Source: Leptidea sinapis (lineage: Eukaryota; Arthropoda; Insecta; Lepidoptera; Pieridae). Taken from it: a stretch of 64,000 nt of DNA. The translations under genes were made by a program, and so were the position numbers. The first letter of the stretch is position 1; every line of letters begins with the position of its first letter. The notes below the pieces were generated by a model. The model saw nothing but the letters and a program-made list of their open reading frames with translations, searched no databases and was not told where the DNA came from. Below, piece after piece: positions 10,141 to 21,979 of this stretch. Location: NCBI RefSeq assembly GCF_905404315.1, contig NC_066285.1, positions 186,001 to 250,000 on the forward strand. The letters run 5' to 3'.

Positions 10141-13100
10141 CACAGAATTGTTCTCTTCACCCTCGAGAACCTCGGACACGATATCCATATTGCTAAAATC
10201 ATAATTTTGTGCGGCGGCCATCTTGGATTTGAAAAATGATCACCAAATCGTTCTCAGCACCCTCGAGAACCTCTGATACGATATCCATATTGCTGAAATC
10301 ATAATTTTGTGCGGCGGCCATCTTGGATTTGAAAAATGATCACCAAATCGTTCTCTGCACCCTCGAGAACCTCTGATACGATATCCATATTGATAAAATC
10401 ATAATTTTGTGCGGCAGCCCTCTTGGATTTCAAAAATGATCACAGAATTGTTCTCTGCACCCTCGAGAACCTTGGACACGTTATCCATATTTCTGAAATC
10501 ATAATTTTGTGCGGCAGCCATCTTGCATTTGATAAATGATCACAAAATCGATTTCAGCACACTCGAGAACCTCTGATACGATATTCATAATGTAGTTATC
10601 ATACTTTTGATCGGCTGCCATCTTTGATTTGAAAAATGATCACAAAATCGTTCTCAGCACCCTCGAGAACCTCTGATACGATACCCATAATGTAGTTATC
10701 ATATTTTGAGCGGCGGCCATCTTGGATTTGAAAAATGATCACCAAATCGTTCTCTGCACCCTCGAGAATCTCGGACACGAAATCCATATTGCTGAAATCA
10801 TAATTTTGTGCGGCGGCCATCTTGCATTTGAAAAATGATCACAAAATCGTTTTCAGCACACTCGAGAACCTCTGATACGATATTCATAATGTAGTTATCA
10901 TACTTTTGAGCGGCGGCCATCTTTGATTTGAAAAATGATCACAAAATCGTTCTCAGCACCCTCGAGAACCTCTGATACGATACCCATAATGTAGTTATCA
11001 TAATTTTGAGCGGCGGCCATCTTGGATTTGAAAAATGTTCACCAAATCGTTCTCTGCACCCTCGAGAATCTCGGACACGATATCCATATTGCTGAAATCA
11101 TAATTTTATGCGGCGGCCATATTTGATTTGAAAAATGATCACAAAATGGTTCTCAGCACCCTCGAGAACCTCGGATACGATACCCATATTTTTGTGATCA
11201 TAATTTTGCACGGCGACCATCTCGGATTTTAAAATGATCCCAAAATTATTTTCTGCACCCTCGAGAACCTCAGACACGATATCCATATTGCAGAAAACAT
11301 TATTGTTTGCGGCAGCCCTCTTGGATTTCAAAAATGATCACAGAATTGTTCTCTGCACCCTCGAGAACCTCGGACACGTTATCCATATTTCTGAAATCAT
11401 AATTTTGTGCGGCGGCCATCTTGCATTTGAAAAATGATCACAAAATCGATTTCAGCACACTCGAGAACCTCTGATACGATATTCATAATGTAGTTATCAT
11501 ACTTTTGATCGGCGGCCATCTTTGATTTGAAAAATGATCACAAAATCGTTCTCAGCACCCTCGAGAACCTCTGATACGATACCCATAATGTAGTTATCAT
11601 ATTTTGAGCAGCGGCCATCTTGGATTTGAAAAATGATCACCAAATCGTTCTCTGCACCCTCGAGAATCTCGGACACGAAATCCATATTGCTGAAATCATA
11701 ATTTTGTGCGGCGGCCATCTTGCATTTGAAAAATGATCACAAAATCGTTTTCAGCACACTCGAGAACCTCTGATACGATATTCAAAATGTAGTTATCATA
11801 CTTTTGAGAGGCGGCCATCTTGGATTTCAAAAATGATCACAAAATCGTTCTGTGCACACTCGGGAACCTCGGATACGATACCCATATTTTTGTAATCATA
11901 ATCTTGCACGGCGGCCATCTCGGATTTCAAAATGATCCCAAAATTATTTTCCGCACCCTCGATAACCTCAGACACGATATCCATATTGCAGAAAACATTA
12001 TTGTTTGTGGCAGCCCTCTTGGATTTCAAAAATGATCACAGAATTGTTCTCTGCACCCTCGAGAATCTCGGACACGATATCCATATTGCTGAAATCATAA
12101 TTTTGAGCGGCGGCCATCTTGGATTTCAAAAATGATCATAAAATCGTTCTGTGCACTCTCGAGAACCTCGGATACGATACCCATATTTTTGTGATCATAA
12201 TTTTGCACGGCGGCCATCTCGGATTTTAAAATGATCCCAAAATTATTTTCTGCACCCTCGAGAACCTCAGACACGATATCCATATTGCAGAAAACATTAT
12301 TGTTTGCGGCAGCCCTCTTGGATTTCAAAAATGATCACAGAATTGTTCTCTGCACCCTCGAGAACCTCGGACACGTTATCCATATTTCTGAAATCATAAT
12401 TTTGTGCGGCGGCCATCTTGCATTTGAAAAATGATCACAAAATCGATTTCAGCACACTCGAGAACCTCTGATACGATATTCATAATGTAGTTATCATACT
12501 TTTGATCGGCGGCCATCTTTGATTTGAAAAATGATCACAAAATCGTTCTCAGCACCCTCGAGAACCTCTGATACGATACCCATAATGTAGTTATCATATT
12601 TTGAGCAGCGGCCATCTTGGATTTGAAAAATGATCACCAAATCGTTCTCTGCACCCTCGAGAATCTCGGACACGAAATCCATATTGCTGAAATCATAATT
12701 TTGTGCGGCGGCCATATTGCATTTGAAAAATGATCACAAAATCGTTTTCAGCACACTCGAGAACCTCTGATACGATATTCAAAATGTAGTTATCATACTT
12801 TTGAGAGGCGGCCATCTTTGATTTGAAAAATGATCACAAAATCGTTCTCAGCACCCTCGAGAACCTCTGATACGATACCCATAATGTAGTTATCATAATT
12901 TTGTGCGGCGGCCATCTTGGATTTGAAAAATGATCACCAAATCGTTCTCTGCACCCTCGAGAATCTCGGACACGATATCCATATTGCTGAAATCATAATT
13001 TTGTGCGGCGGCCATCTTTGATTTGAAAAATGATCACAAAATGGTTCTCAGCACCCTCGAGAACCTCTGCTACGATACCCATAATGTAGTTATCATACTT

Positions 13101-13430
13101 TTGAGCGGCGGCCATCTTGGATTTCAAAAATGATCATAAAATCGTTCTGTGCACTGTCGAGAACCTCGGATACGATACCCATATTTTTGTGATCATAATT
13201 TTGCACGGCGACCATCTCGGATTTTAAAATGATCCCAAAATTATTTTCTGCACCCTCGAGAACCTCAGACACGATATCCATATTGCAGAATACATTATTG
13301 TTTGCGGCAGCCCTCTTGGATTTCAAAAATGATCACAGAATTGTTCTCTGCACCCTCGAGAACCTCGGACACGTTATCCATATTTCTGAAATCATAATTT
13401 TGTGCGGCGGCATTCTTGCATTTGAAAAAT
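10141..13430 (+). repeat. 10-mer HOR, ~997 bp, about three copies
   Basis: Equivalent gamma-delta pairs recur at about 11.1, 12.1 and 13.1 kb (offsets 997 and 998). Within the copies, a distinctive unit with TTTTGATCGG and then TTTTGAGCAGCGG recurs at about 11.5 and 12.5 kb, and AAAATGTAGTTATC followed by GAGAGGCGG recurs near 11785 and 12785. Just after that point, the first copy holds a gamma-delta-beta triplet (11.82-12.09 kb) and the second holds alpha-beta units of the same total length, so types were exchanged without changing length. Bases 10141-10600 are diverged beta units leading in. Confidence 0.82.
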
Positions 13431-15110
13431 GATCACAAAATCGTTTGCAGCACACTCGAGAACCTCTGATACGATATTCATAATGTAGTTATCATAATTT
13501 TGAGCGGCGGCCATCTTAATTTGAAAAATGATCACCAAATCGTTCTCTGCACCCTCGAGAATCTCGGACACGATATCCATATTGCTGAAATCATAATTTT
13601 ATGCGGCGGCAACCTTTGATTTGAAAAATGATAACAAAATGGTTCTCAGCACCCTCGAGAACCTCTGCTACGATACCCATAATGTAGTTATCATACTTTT
13701 GAGCGGCGGCCATCTTGGATTTCAAAAATGATCACAAAATCGTTCTGTGCACTCTCGGGAACCTCGGATACGATACCCATATTGCAGAAAACATTATTGT
13801 TTGCGGCAGCCCTCTTGGATTTCAAAAATGATCACAGAATTGTTCTCTGCACCCTCGAGAACCTCGGACACGTTATCCATATTTCTGAAATCATAATTTT
13901 GTGCGGCGGCAATCTTGCATTTGAAAAATGATCACAAAATCGTTTGCAGCACACTCGAGAACCTCTGATACGATATTCATAATGTAGTTATCATAATTTT
14001 GAGCGGCGGCCATCTTAATTTGAAAAATGATCACCAAATCGTTCTCTGCACCCTCGAGAACCTCGGACACGATATCCATATTGCTGAAATCATAATTTTA
14101 TGCGGCGGCAACCTTTGATTTGAAAAATGATAACAAAATGGTTCTCAGCACCCTCGGGAACCTCTGCTACGATACCCATAATGTAGTTATCATACTTTTG
14201 AGCGGCGGCCATCTTGGATTTCAAAAATGATCAGAAAATCGTTCTCAGCACCCTCGAGAACCTCTGATACGATACCCATAATGTAGTTATCATAATTTTG
14301 AGCGGCGGCCATCTTAATTTGAAAAATGATCACCAAATCGTTCTCTGCACCCTCGAGAATCTCGGACACGATATCCATATTGCTGAAATCATAATTTTAT
14401 GCGGCGGCAACCTTTGATTTGAAAAATGATAACAAAATGGTTCTCAGCACCCTCGAGAACCTCTGCTACGATACCCATAATGTAGTTATCATACTTTTGA
14501 GCGGCGGCCATCTTGGATTTCAAAAATGGATCACAAAATCGTTCTGTGCACTCTCGGGAACCTCGGATACGATACCCATATTGCAGAAAACATTATTGTT
14601 TGCGGCAGCCCTCTTGGATTTCAAAAATGATCACAGAATTGTTCACTGCACCCTGGAAAACCTCGGACACGTTATCCATATTTCTGAAATCATAATTTTG
14701 TGCGGCGGCCATCTTGCATTTGAAAAATGATCACAAAATCGTTTTCAGCACACTCGAGAACCTCTGATACGATATTCATAATGTAGTTATCATACTTTTG
14801 AGCGGCGGCCATCTTTGATTTGAAAAATGATCACAAAATCGTTCTCAGCACGCTTGAGAACCTCTGATACGATACCCATAATATAGTTATCATAATTTTG
14901 AGCGGTGGACATCTTGGATTTGAAAAATGATCACCAAATCGTTCTCTGCACCCTCGAGAATCTCGGACACGATATCCATATTGCTGAAATCATAATTTTA
15001 TGCGGCGGCCATCTTTGATTTGAAAAATGATCACAAAATGGTTCTCAGCACCCTCGAGAACCTCTGCTACGATACCCATAATGTAGTTATCATACTTTTG
15101 TGCGGCGGCC
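13431..15110 (+). repeat. Reappearance of the block-1 HOR family
   Basis: A, B, C', D' and E' units return with the 499-bp spacing seen at the start of the window, with their own derived changes: TCGTTTGCAGC in C', GGCAATCTTGC or GGCAACCTTTG near the GC box. At 14528 the A unit has one extra G (AAAAATGGATCAC). From about 14530 to 15110 the order A B C F D E follows as in block 1. The block lies about 7 kb from its relatives and is bounded by gamma-delta units, so this family was moved or left behind by exchange. Confidence 0.85.
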
Positions 15111-15880
15111 ATCTTGGATTTCAAAAATGATCACAAAATCGTTCTGTGCACTCTCGGAAACCTCGGATACGATACCCATATTTTTGTTATCATAATCTTG
15201 CACGGCAGCCATCTCGGATTTAAAAATGATCCCAAAATTATTTTCCGCACCCTCGATAACCTCAGACACGATATCCATATTGCAGAAAACATTATTGTTT
15301 GTGGCAGCCCTCTTGGATTTCAAAAATGATCACAGAATTGTTCTCTGCACCCTCGAGAATCTCGGAAACGATATCAATATTGCTGAAATCATAATTTTGA
15401 GCGGCGGCCATCTTGGAATTCAAAAATGATCATAAAATCGTTCTGTGCACTCTCGAGTACCTCGGATACGATACCCATATTTTTGTGATCATAATTTTGC
15501 ACGGCGACCATCTCGGGTTTTAAAATGATCCCAAAATTATTTTCTGCACCCTCGAGAACCTCAGACACGATATCCATATAGCTGAAAACATAATTATTTG
15601 CGGCAGCCCTCTTGGATTTAAAAAATGATCACAGAATTGTTCTTTGCACCCTCGAGAACCTCGGGTACGATATCCATATTGCTAAAATCATAATTTTGTG
15701 CGGCGGCCATCTTGGGTTGGAAAAATGATCACCAAATCGTTCTCAGCACCCTCGAGAACCTCGGATACGATACCCATTATGTAGTTATCATAATTTTGAG
15801 CGGCGGCCATCTTGGATTACAAAACTGATCACAAAATTGTTCTCTGCACCCTCGAGAATCTCGGACACGATATCCATATT

Positions 15881-15885
15881 GTATT
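15881..15885 (+). other. GTATT insertion marker (first of nine)
   Basis: CATATTGCTGAAATC becomes CATATTGTATTGCTGAAATC through a 5-base insertion that looks like a local duplication. The same insertion is at 18071, 20662, 23541, 36689, 39888, 43287, 46786 and 53870. Five lie in beta units with TCGGACACG; four, in block Y, lie in units whose first half is delta-type (TCAGACACG). The identical lesion in both contexts shows it spread by recombination within monomers. Confidence 0.88.
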
Positions 15886-17810
15886 GCTGAAATCATAATT
15901 TTGTGCGGCGGCCATCTTTGATTTGAAAAATGATCACAAAATGGTTCTCAGCACCCTCGAGAACCTCTGCTACGATACCCATAATGAAGTTATCATACTT
16001 TTGAGCAGCGGCCATCTTGGATTTCAAAAATGATCATAAAATCGTTCTGTGCACTCTCGGGAACCTCGGATACGATACCCATATTGCAGAAAACATTATT
16101 GTTTGCGGCAGCCCTCTTGGATTTCAAAAATGATCACAGAATTGTTCTCTGCACCCTCGAGAACCTCGGAAACGTTATCCATATTTCTGAAATCATAATT
16201 TTCTGCGGCGGCCATCTTGCATTTGAAAAATGATCACAAAATGGTTTTCAGCACACTCGAGGACCATTGATACGATATTCATAATGAAGTTATCATACTT
16301 TTGAGCGGCGGCCATCTTTGATTTGAAAAATGATCACAAAATCGTTCTCAGCACCCTCGAGAACCTCTCATACGATACCCATAATGTAGTTATCATAATT
16401 TTGAGCGGCGGCCATCTTGGATTTGAAAAATGATCACCAAATCGTTCTCTGCACCCTCGAGAATCTCGGACACGATATCCATATTGGTGAAATCATAATT
16501 TTGTGCGGCGGCCATCTTTTATTTGAAAAATGATCACAAAAGGGTTCTCAGCACTTTCGAGAACCTCTGCTACGATACCCATAATGAAGTTATCATACTT
16601 TTCAGCGGCAGCCATCTTGGATTTCAAAAATGATCACAAAATCGTTCTGTGCACTCTCGGGAACCTCGGATACGATACCCATATTTTTGTAATCATAATC
16701 TTGCACGGCGGCCATCTCGGATTTAAAAATGATCCCAAAATTATTTTCCGCACCCTCGATAACCTCAGACACGATATCAATTTTGCAGAAAACATTATTG
16801 TTTGTAGCAGCCCTCTTGGATTTCAAAAATGATCACAGAATTGTTCTCTGCACCCTCGAGAATCTCGGACACGATATCAATATTGCTGAAATCATACTTT
16901 TGAGCGGCGGCCATCTTGGATTTCAAAAATGATCACAAAATCGTTCTCTGCACCCTCGAGAACCTCTGATACGATACCCATAATGTAGTTATCATAATTT
17001 TGAGCGGCGGCCATCTCGGACTTAAAATTGATCCCAAAATTGTTTTCGGCACCCTCGAGAACCTCGGACACGATATCCATATTGGTGAAATCATAATTTT
17101 GTGCGGCGGCCATCTTTTATTTGAAAAATGATCACAAAAGGGTTCTCAGCACTTTCGAGAACCTCTGCTACGATACCCATAATGAAGTTATCATACTTTT
17201 GAGCGGCAGCCATCTTGGATTTCAAAAATGATCACAAAATCGTTCTGTGCACTCTCGGGAACCTCGGATACGATACCCATATTTTTGTAATCATAATCTT
17301 GCACGGCGGCCATCTCGGATTTAAAAATGATCCCAAAATTATTTTCCGCACCCTCGATAACCTCAGACACGATATCCATATTGCAGAAAACATTATTGTT
17401 TGTAGCAGCCCTCTTGGATTTCAAAAATGATCACAGAATTGTTCTCTGCACCCTCGAGAATCTCGGACACGATATCAATATTGCTGAAATCATACTTTTG
17501 AGCGGCGGCCATCTTGGATTTCAAAAATGATCACAAAATCGTTCTCTGCACCCTCGAGAACCTCTGATACGATACCCATAATTTAGTTATCATAATTTTG
17601 AGCGGCGGCCATCTCGGACTTAAAATTGATCCCAAAATTGTTTTCTGCACCCTCGAGAACCTCGGACACGATATCCATATAGCTGAAATCATAATTTTGT
17701 GCGGCGGCCATCTTGGATTTGAAAAATGATCACCAAATCGTTCTCTCCACCCTCGAGAATCTCGGACACGATATCCATATTGCTGAAGTCATAATTTTGT
17801 GCGGCGGCCA

Positions 17811-17835
17811 TCTTTGATTTGAAAAATGGTTCTCA
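17811..17835 (+). other. 11-base deletion marker (first of six)
   Basis: TTTGAAAAATGGTTCTCAGC lacks the ATCACAAAATG stretch normally found between GAAAAATG and GTTCTCAGC, giving an 89-bp spacing. The direct repeat AAAATG flanks the lost bases, consistent with slippage. The same form is at about 20411, 21801, 23291, 24681 and 50821, with single later substitutions in the 21801 and 24681 copies. Confidence 0.85.
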
Positions 17836-19100
17836 GCACCCTCGAGAACCTCTGATACGATACCCAAAATGTAGTTATCATTCTTTTGAGCGGTGACCAT
17901 CTTCGATTTGAAAAATGATCACAAAATCGTTCTCAGCACCCTCGAGAACCTCGAATACGATACCCATTATGTAGTTATCATAATTTTGAGCGGCGGCCAT
18001 CTTGGATTACAAAACTGGTCACAAAATTGTTCTCTGCACCCTCGAGAATCTCGGACACGATATCCATATTGTATTGCTGAAATCATAATTTTGTGCGGCG
18101 GCCATCTTTGATTTGAAAAATGATCACAAAATGGTTCTCAGCACCCTCGACAACCTCTGCTACGATACCCATAATGAAGTTATCATACTTTTGAGCGGCG
18201 GCCATCTTGGATTTCAAAAATGATCATAAAATCTTTCTGTGCACTCTCGAGAACCTCGGATACGATACCCATATTTTTGTGATCATAATTTTGCACGGCG
18301 ACCATCTTGGATTTCAAAAATGATCACAGAATTGTTTTCTGCACCCTCGAGAACCTCGGACACGTTATCCATATTTCTGAAATCATAATTTTCTGCGGCG
18401 GCCATCTTGCATTTGAAAAATGATCACAAAATGGTTTTCAGCACACTCGAGGACCTCTGATACGATATTCATAATGTAGTTATCATACTTTTGAGCGGCG
18501 GCCATCTTTGATTTGAAAAATGATCACAAAATCGTTCTCAGCACCCTCGAGAACCTCTCATACGATACCCATAATGTAGTTATCATAATTTTGAGCGGCG
18601 GCCATCTTGGATTTGAAAAATGATCACCAAATCGTTCTCTGCACCCTCGAGAATCTCGCACACGATATCCATATTGCTGAAATCATAATTTTGTGCGGCG
18701 GCCATCTTTGATTTGAAAAATGATCACAAAATGGTTCTCAGCACCCTCGAGAACCTCTGCTACGATACCCATAATGTAGTTATCATACTTTTGAGCGGCA
18801 GCCATCTTGGATTTAAAAAATGATCACGAAATCGTTCTGTGCACTCTCGGGAACCTCGGATACGATACCCATATTTTTGTAATCATAATCTTGCACGGCG
18901 GCCATCTCGGAATTAAAATTGATCCCAAAATTGTTTTCTGCACCCTCGAGAACCTCGGACACGATATCCATATAGCTGAAATCATAATTTTGTGCGGCGG
19001 CCATCTTGGATTTGAAAAATGATCACAAAATGGTTTTCAGCACACTCGAGGACCTCTGATACGATATTCATAATGTAGTTATCATACTTTTGAGCGGCGG

Positions 19101-21979
19101 CCATCTTTGATTTGAAAAATGATCACAAAATCGTTCTCAGCACCCTCGAGAACCTCTCATACGATACCCATAATGTAGTTATCATAATTTTGAGCGGCGG
19201 CCATCTTGGATTTGAAAAATGATCACCAAATCGTTCTCTGCACCCTCGAGAATCTCGCACACGATATTCATATTGCTGAAATCATAATTTTGTGCGGCGG
19301 CCATCTTTGATTTGAAAAATGATCACAAAATGGTTCTCAGCACCCTCGAGAACCTCTGCTACGATACCCATAATGTAGTTATCATACTTTTGAGCGGCAG
19401 CCATCTTGGATTTAAAAAATGATCACGAAATCGTTCTGTGCACTCTCGGGAACCTCGGATACGATACCCATATTTTTGTAATCATAATCTTGCACGGCGG
19501 CCATCTCGGAATTAAAATTGATCCCAAAATTATTTTCTGCACCCTCGAGAACCTCAGACACGATATCCATATTGCAGAAAACATTATTGTTTGCGGCAGC
19601 CCTCTTGGATTTCAAAAATGATCACAGAATTGTTCTCTGCACCCTCGAGAACCTCGGACACGTTATCCCTATTTCTGAAATCATAATTTTCTGCGGCGGC
19701 CATCTTGCATTTGAAAAATGATCACAAAATGGTTTTCAGCACACTCGAGGACCTCTGATACGATATTCATAATGTAGTTATCATACTTTTGAGCGGCGGC
19801 CATCTTTGATTTGAAAAATGATCACAAAATCGTTCTCAGCACCCTCGAGAACCTCTCATACGATACCCATAATGTAGTTATCATAATTTTGAGCGGCGGC
19901 CATCTTGGATTTGAAAAATGATCACCAAATCGTTCTCTGCACCCTCTAGAATCTCGCACACGATATCCATATTGCTGAAATCATAATTTTGTGCGGCGGC
20001 CATCTTTGATTTGAAAAATGATCACAAAATGGTTCTCAGCACCCTCGAGAACCTCTGCTACGATACCCATAATGTAGTTATCATACTTTTGAGCGGCAGC
20101 CATCTTGGATTTAAAAAATGATCACGAAATCGTTCTGTGCACTCTCGGGAACCTCGGATACGATAACCATATTTTTGTAATCATAATCTTGCACGGCGGC
20201 CATCATGGAATTAAAATTGATCCCAAAATTGTTTTCTGCACCATCGAGAACCTCGGACACGATATCCATATAGCTGAAATCATAATTTTGTGCGGCGGCC
20301 ATCTTGGATTTGAAAAATGATCACCAAATCGTTCTCTCCACCCTCGAGAATCTCGGACACGATATCCATATTGCTGAAGTCATAATTTTGTGCGGCGGCC
20401 ATCTTTGATTTGAAAAATGGTTCTCAGCACCCTCGAGAACCACTGATACGATACCCATAATGTAGTTATCATTCTTTTGAGCGGCGACCATCTTCGATTT
20501 GAAAAATGATCACAAAATCGTTCTCAGCACCCTCGAGAACCTCGAATACGATACCCATTATGTAGTTATCATAATTTTGAGCGGCGGCCATCTTGGATTA
20601 CAAAACTGATCACAAAATTGTTCTCTGCACCCTTGAGAATCTCGGACACGATATCCATATTGTATTGCTGAAATCATAATTTTGTGCGGCGGCCATCTTT
20701 GATTTGAAAAATGATCACAAAATCGTTCTCAGCACCCTCGAGAACCTCTGCTACGATACCCATAATGTAGTTATCATACTTTTGAGCGGCGGCCATCTTG
20801 GATTTCAAAAATGATCATAAAATCGTTCTGTGCACTCTCGAGAACCTCGGATACGATACCCATATTTTTGTGATCATAATTTTGCACGTCGGCCATCTCG
20901 GATTTTAAAATGATCCCAAAATTATTTTCTGCACCCTCGAGAACCCAGACACGATATCCATATTGCTGAAAACATCATTGTTTGCGGCAGCCCTCTTGGA
21001 TTTCAAAAATGATCACAGAATTGTTCTCTGCACCCTCGAGAACCTTGGACACGATATACATATTGCTGAAATCATAATATTGTGCGGCAGCCATCTTGGA
21101 TTTGATAAATGATCACAAAATCGTTCTCAGCACACTCGAGAACTTTTGATTCGATATTCATAATGTAGTTTTCATACTTTTGAGCGAAGGCCATCTTCGA
21201 TTTGAAAAATGATCTCAGAATTGTTCTCTGCACCCTCGAGAACCTCGGACACGATATCCATATTGCAAAAATCATAATTTTGTGCGGCGGCTATATTGGA
21301 TTTGAAAAATGATCACCAAATCGTTCTCTGCACCCTCGAGAATCTCGGACACGATATCCATATTGCTGAAATCATAATTTTGTGTGGCGGCCATCTCGGA
21401 TTTGAAAAATGATCACAAAATCGTTCTCAGCACCCTCGAGCACCTCTGATACGATATCCATAATGAAGTTATCATAATTGTGACCGGCGGCCATCTTCGA
21501 TTTGAAAAATTATCACAAAATCGTTCTCAGCACCCTCGAGAACCTCGGATACGATACCCAAAATGTAGTTATCATAATTTTGAGCGGCGGCCATCTTGGA
21601 TTTGAAAAATGATCACCAAATCGTTCTCTCCACCCTGGAGAATCTCGGACACGATATCCATATAGCTGAAATAATAATTTTGTGCGGCGGCCATCTTGGA
21701 TTTGAAAAATGATCACCAAATCGTTCTCTCCACCCTCGAGAATCTCGGACACGATATCCATATTGCTGAAGTCATAATTTTGTGCGGCGGCCATCTTTGA
21801 TTTGAAAATTGGTTCTCAGCACCCTCGAGAACCTCTGATACGATACCCAAAATGTAGTTATCATTCTTTTGAGCGGTGGCCATCTTGGATTTGAAAAATG
21901 ATCACCAAATTGTTCTCTGCACCCTCGAGAATCTCGGACACGATATCCATATTGCTGAAATCATAATTTTATGCGGCGG
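19101..21979 (+). repeat. 2,879-bp tandem duplication, left copy
   Basis: Starting inside the CATCTTTGATTTG tail near 19101, the sequence repeats 2,879 bases later with very few changes. Differences I noticed include CATCATGG at about 20211 (CATCTCGG in the other copy), AAATCGTTCTC near 20720 (AAATGG), GCACCCTCGAG near 21331 (GCAACCTCGAG), and AAAATTGG near 21807 (AAAACTGG). The unit contains gamma-delta pairs, the GTATT insertion, two copies of the 11-base deletion and the marker unit with GTGACCGGCGG. Confidence 0.92.

Larger units (their letters stand above)
15111..19100 (+). repeat. Mixed units with ~600 bp (6-mer) periods
   Basis: Gamma-delta pairs with CGGGAACC and CGATAACCTC recur at about 15.1, 16.6 and 17.2 kb; the last two are ~598 bp apart and share ATCACAAAAGGGTTC and CACTTTCGAG units just before them. 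A second set at 18.8 and 19.4 kb is 599 bp apart. Two units carry the GTATT insertion (15881 and 18071) and one carries the 11-base deletion (17821). Nothing other than satellite units is visible. Confidence 0.8.

Noticed and set aside
15630..15680. CENP-B box resemblance at CTCGAGAACCTCGGGT units
   Set aside because: Against the consensus TTCG-N4-A-N2-CGGG the unit has two of nine key bases wrong (CTCG for TTCG, and C for the central A), and most units also lack the final G. Too weak to annotate.
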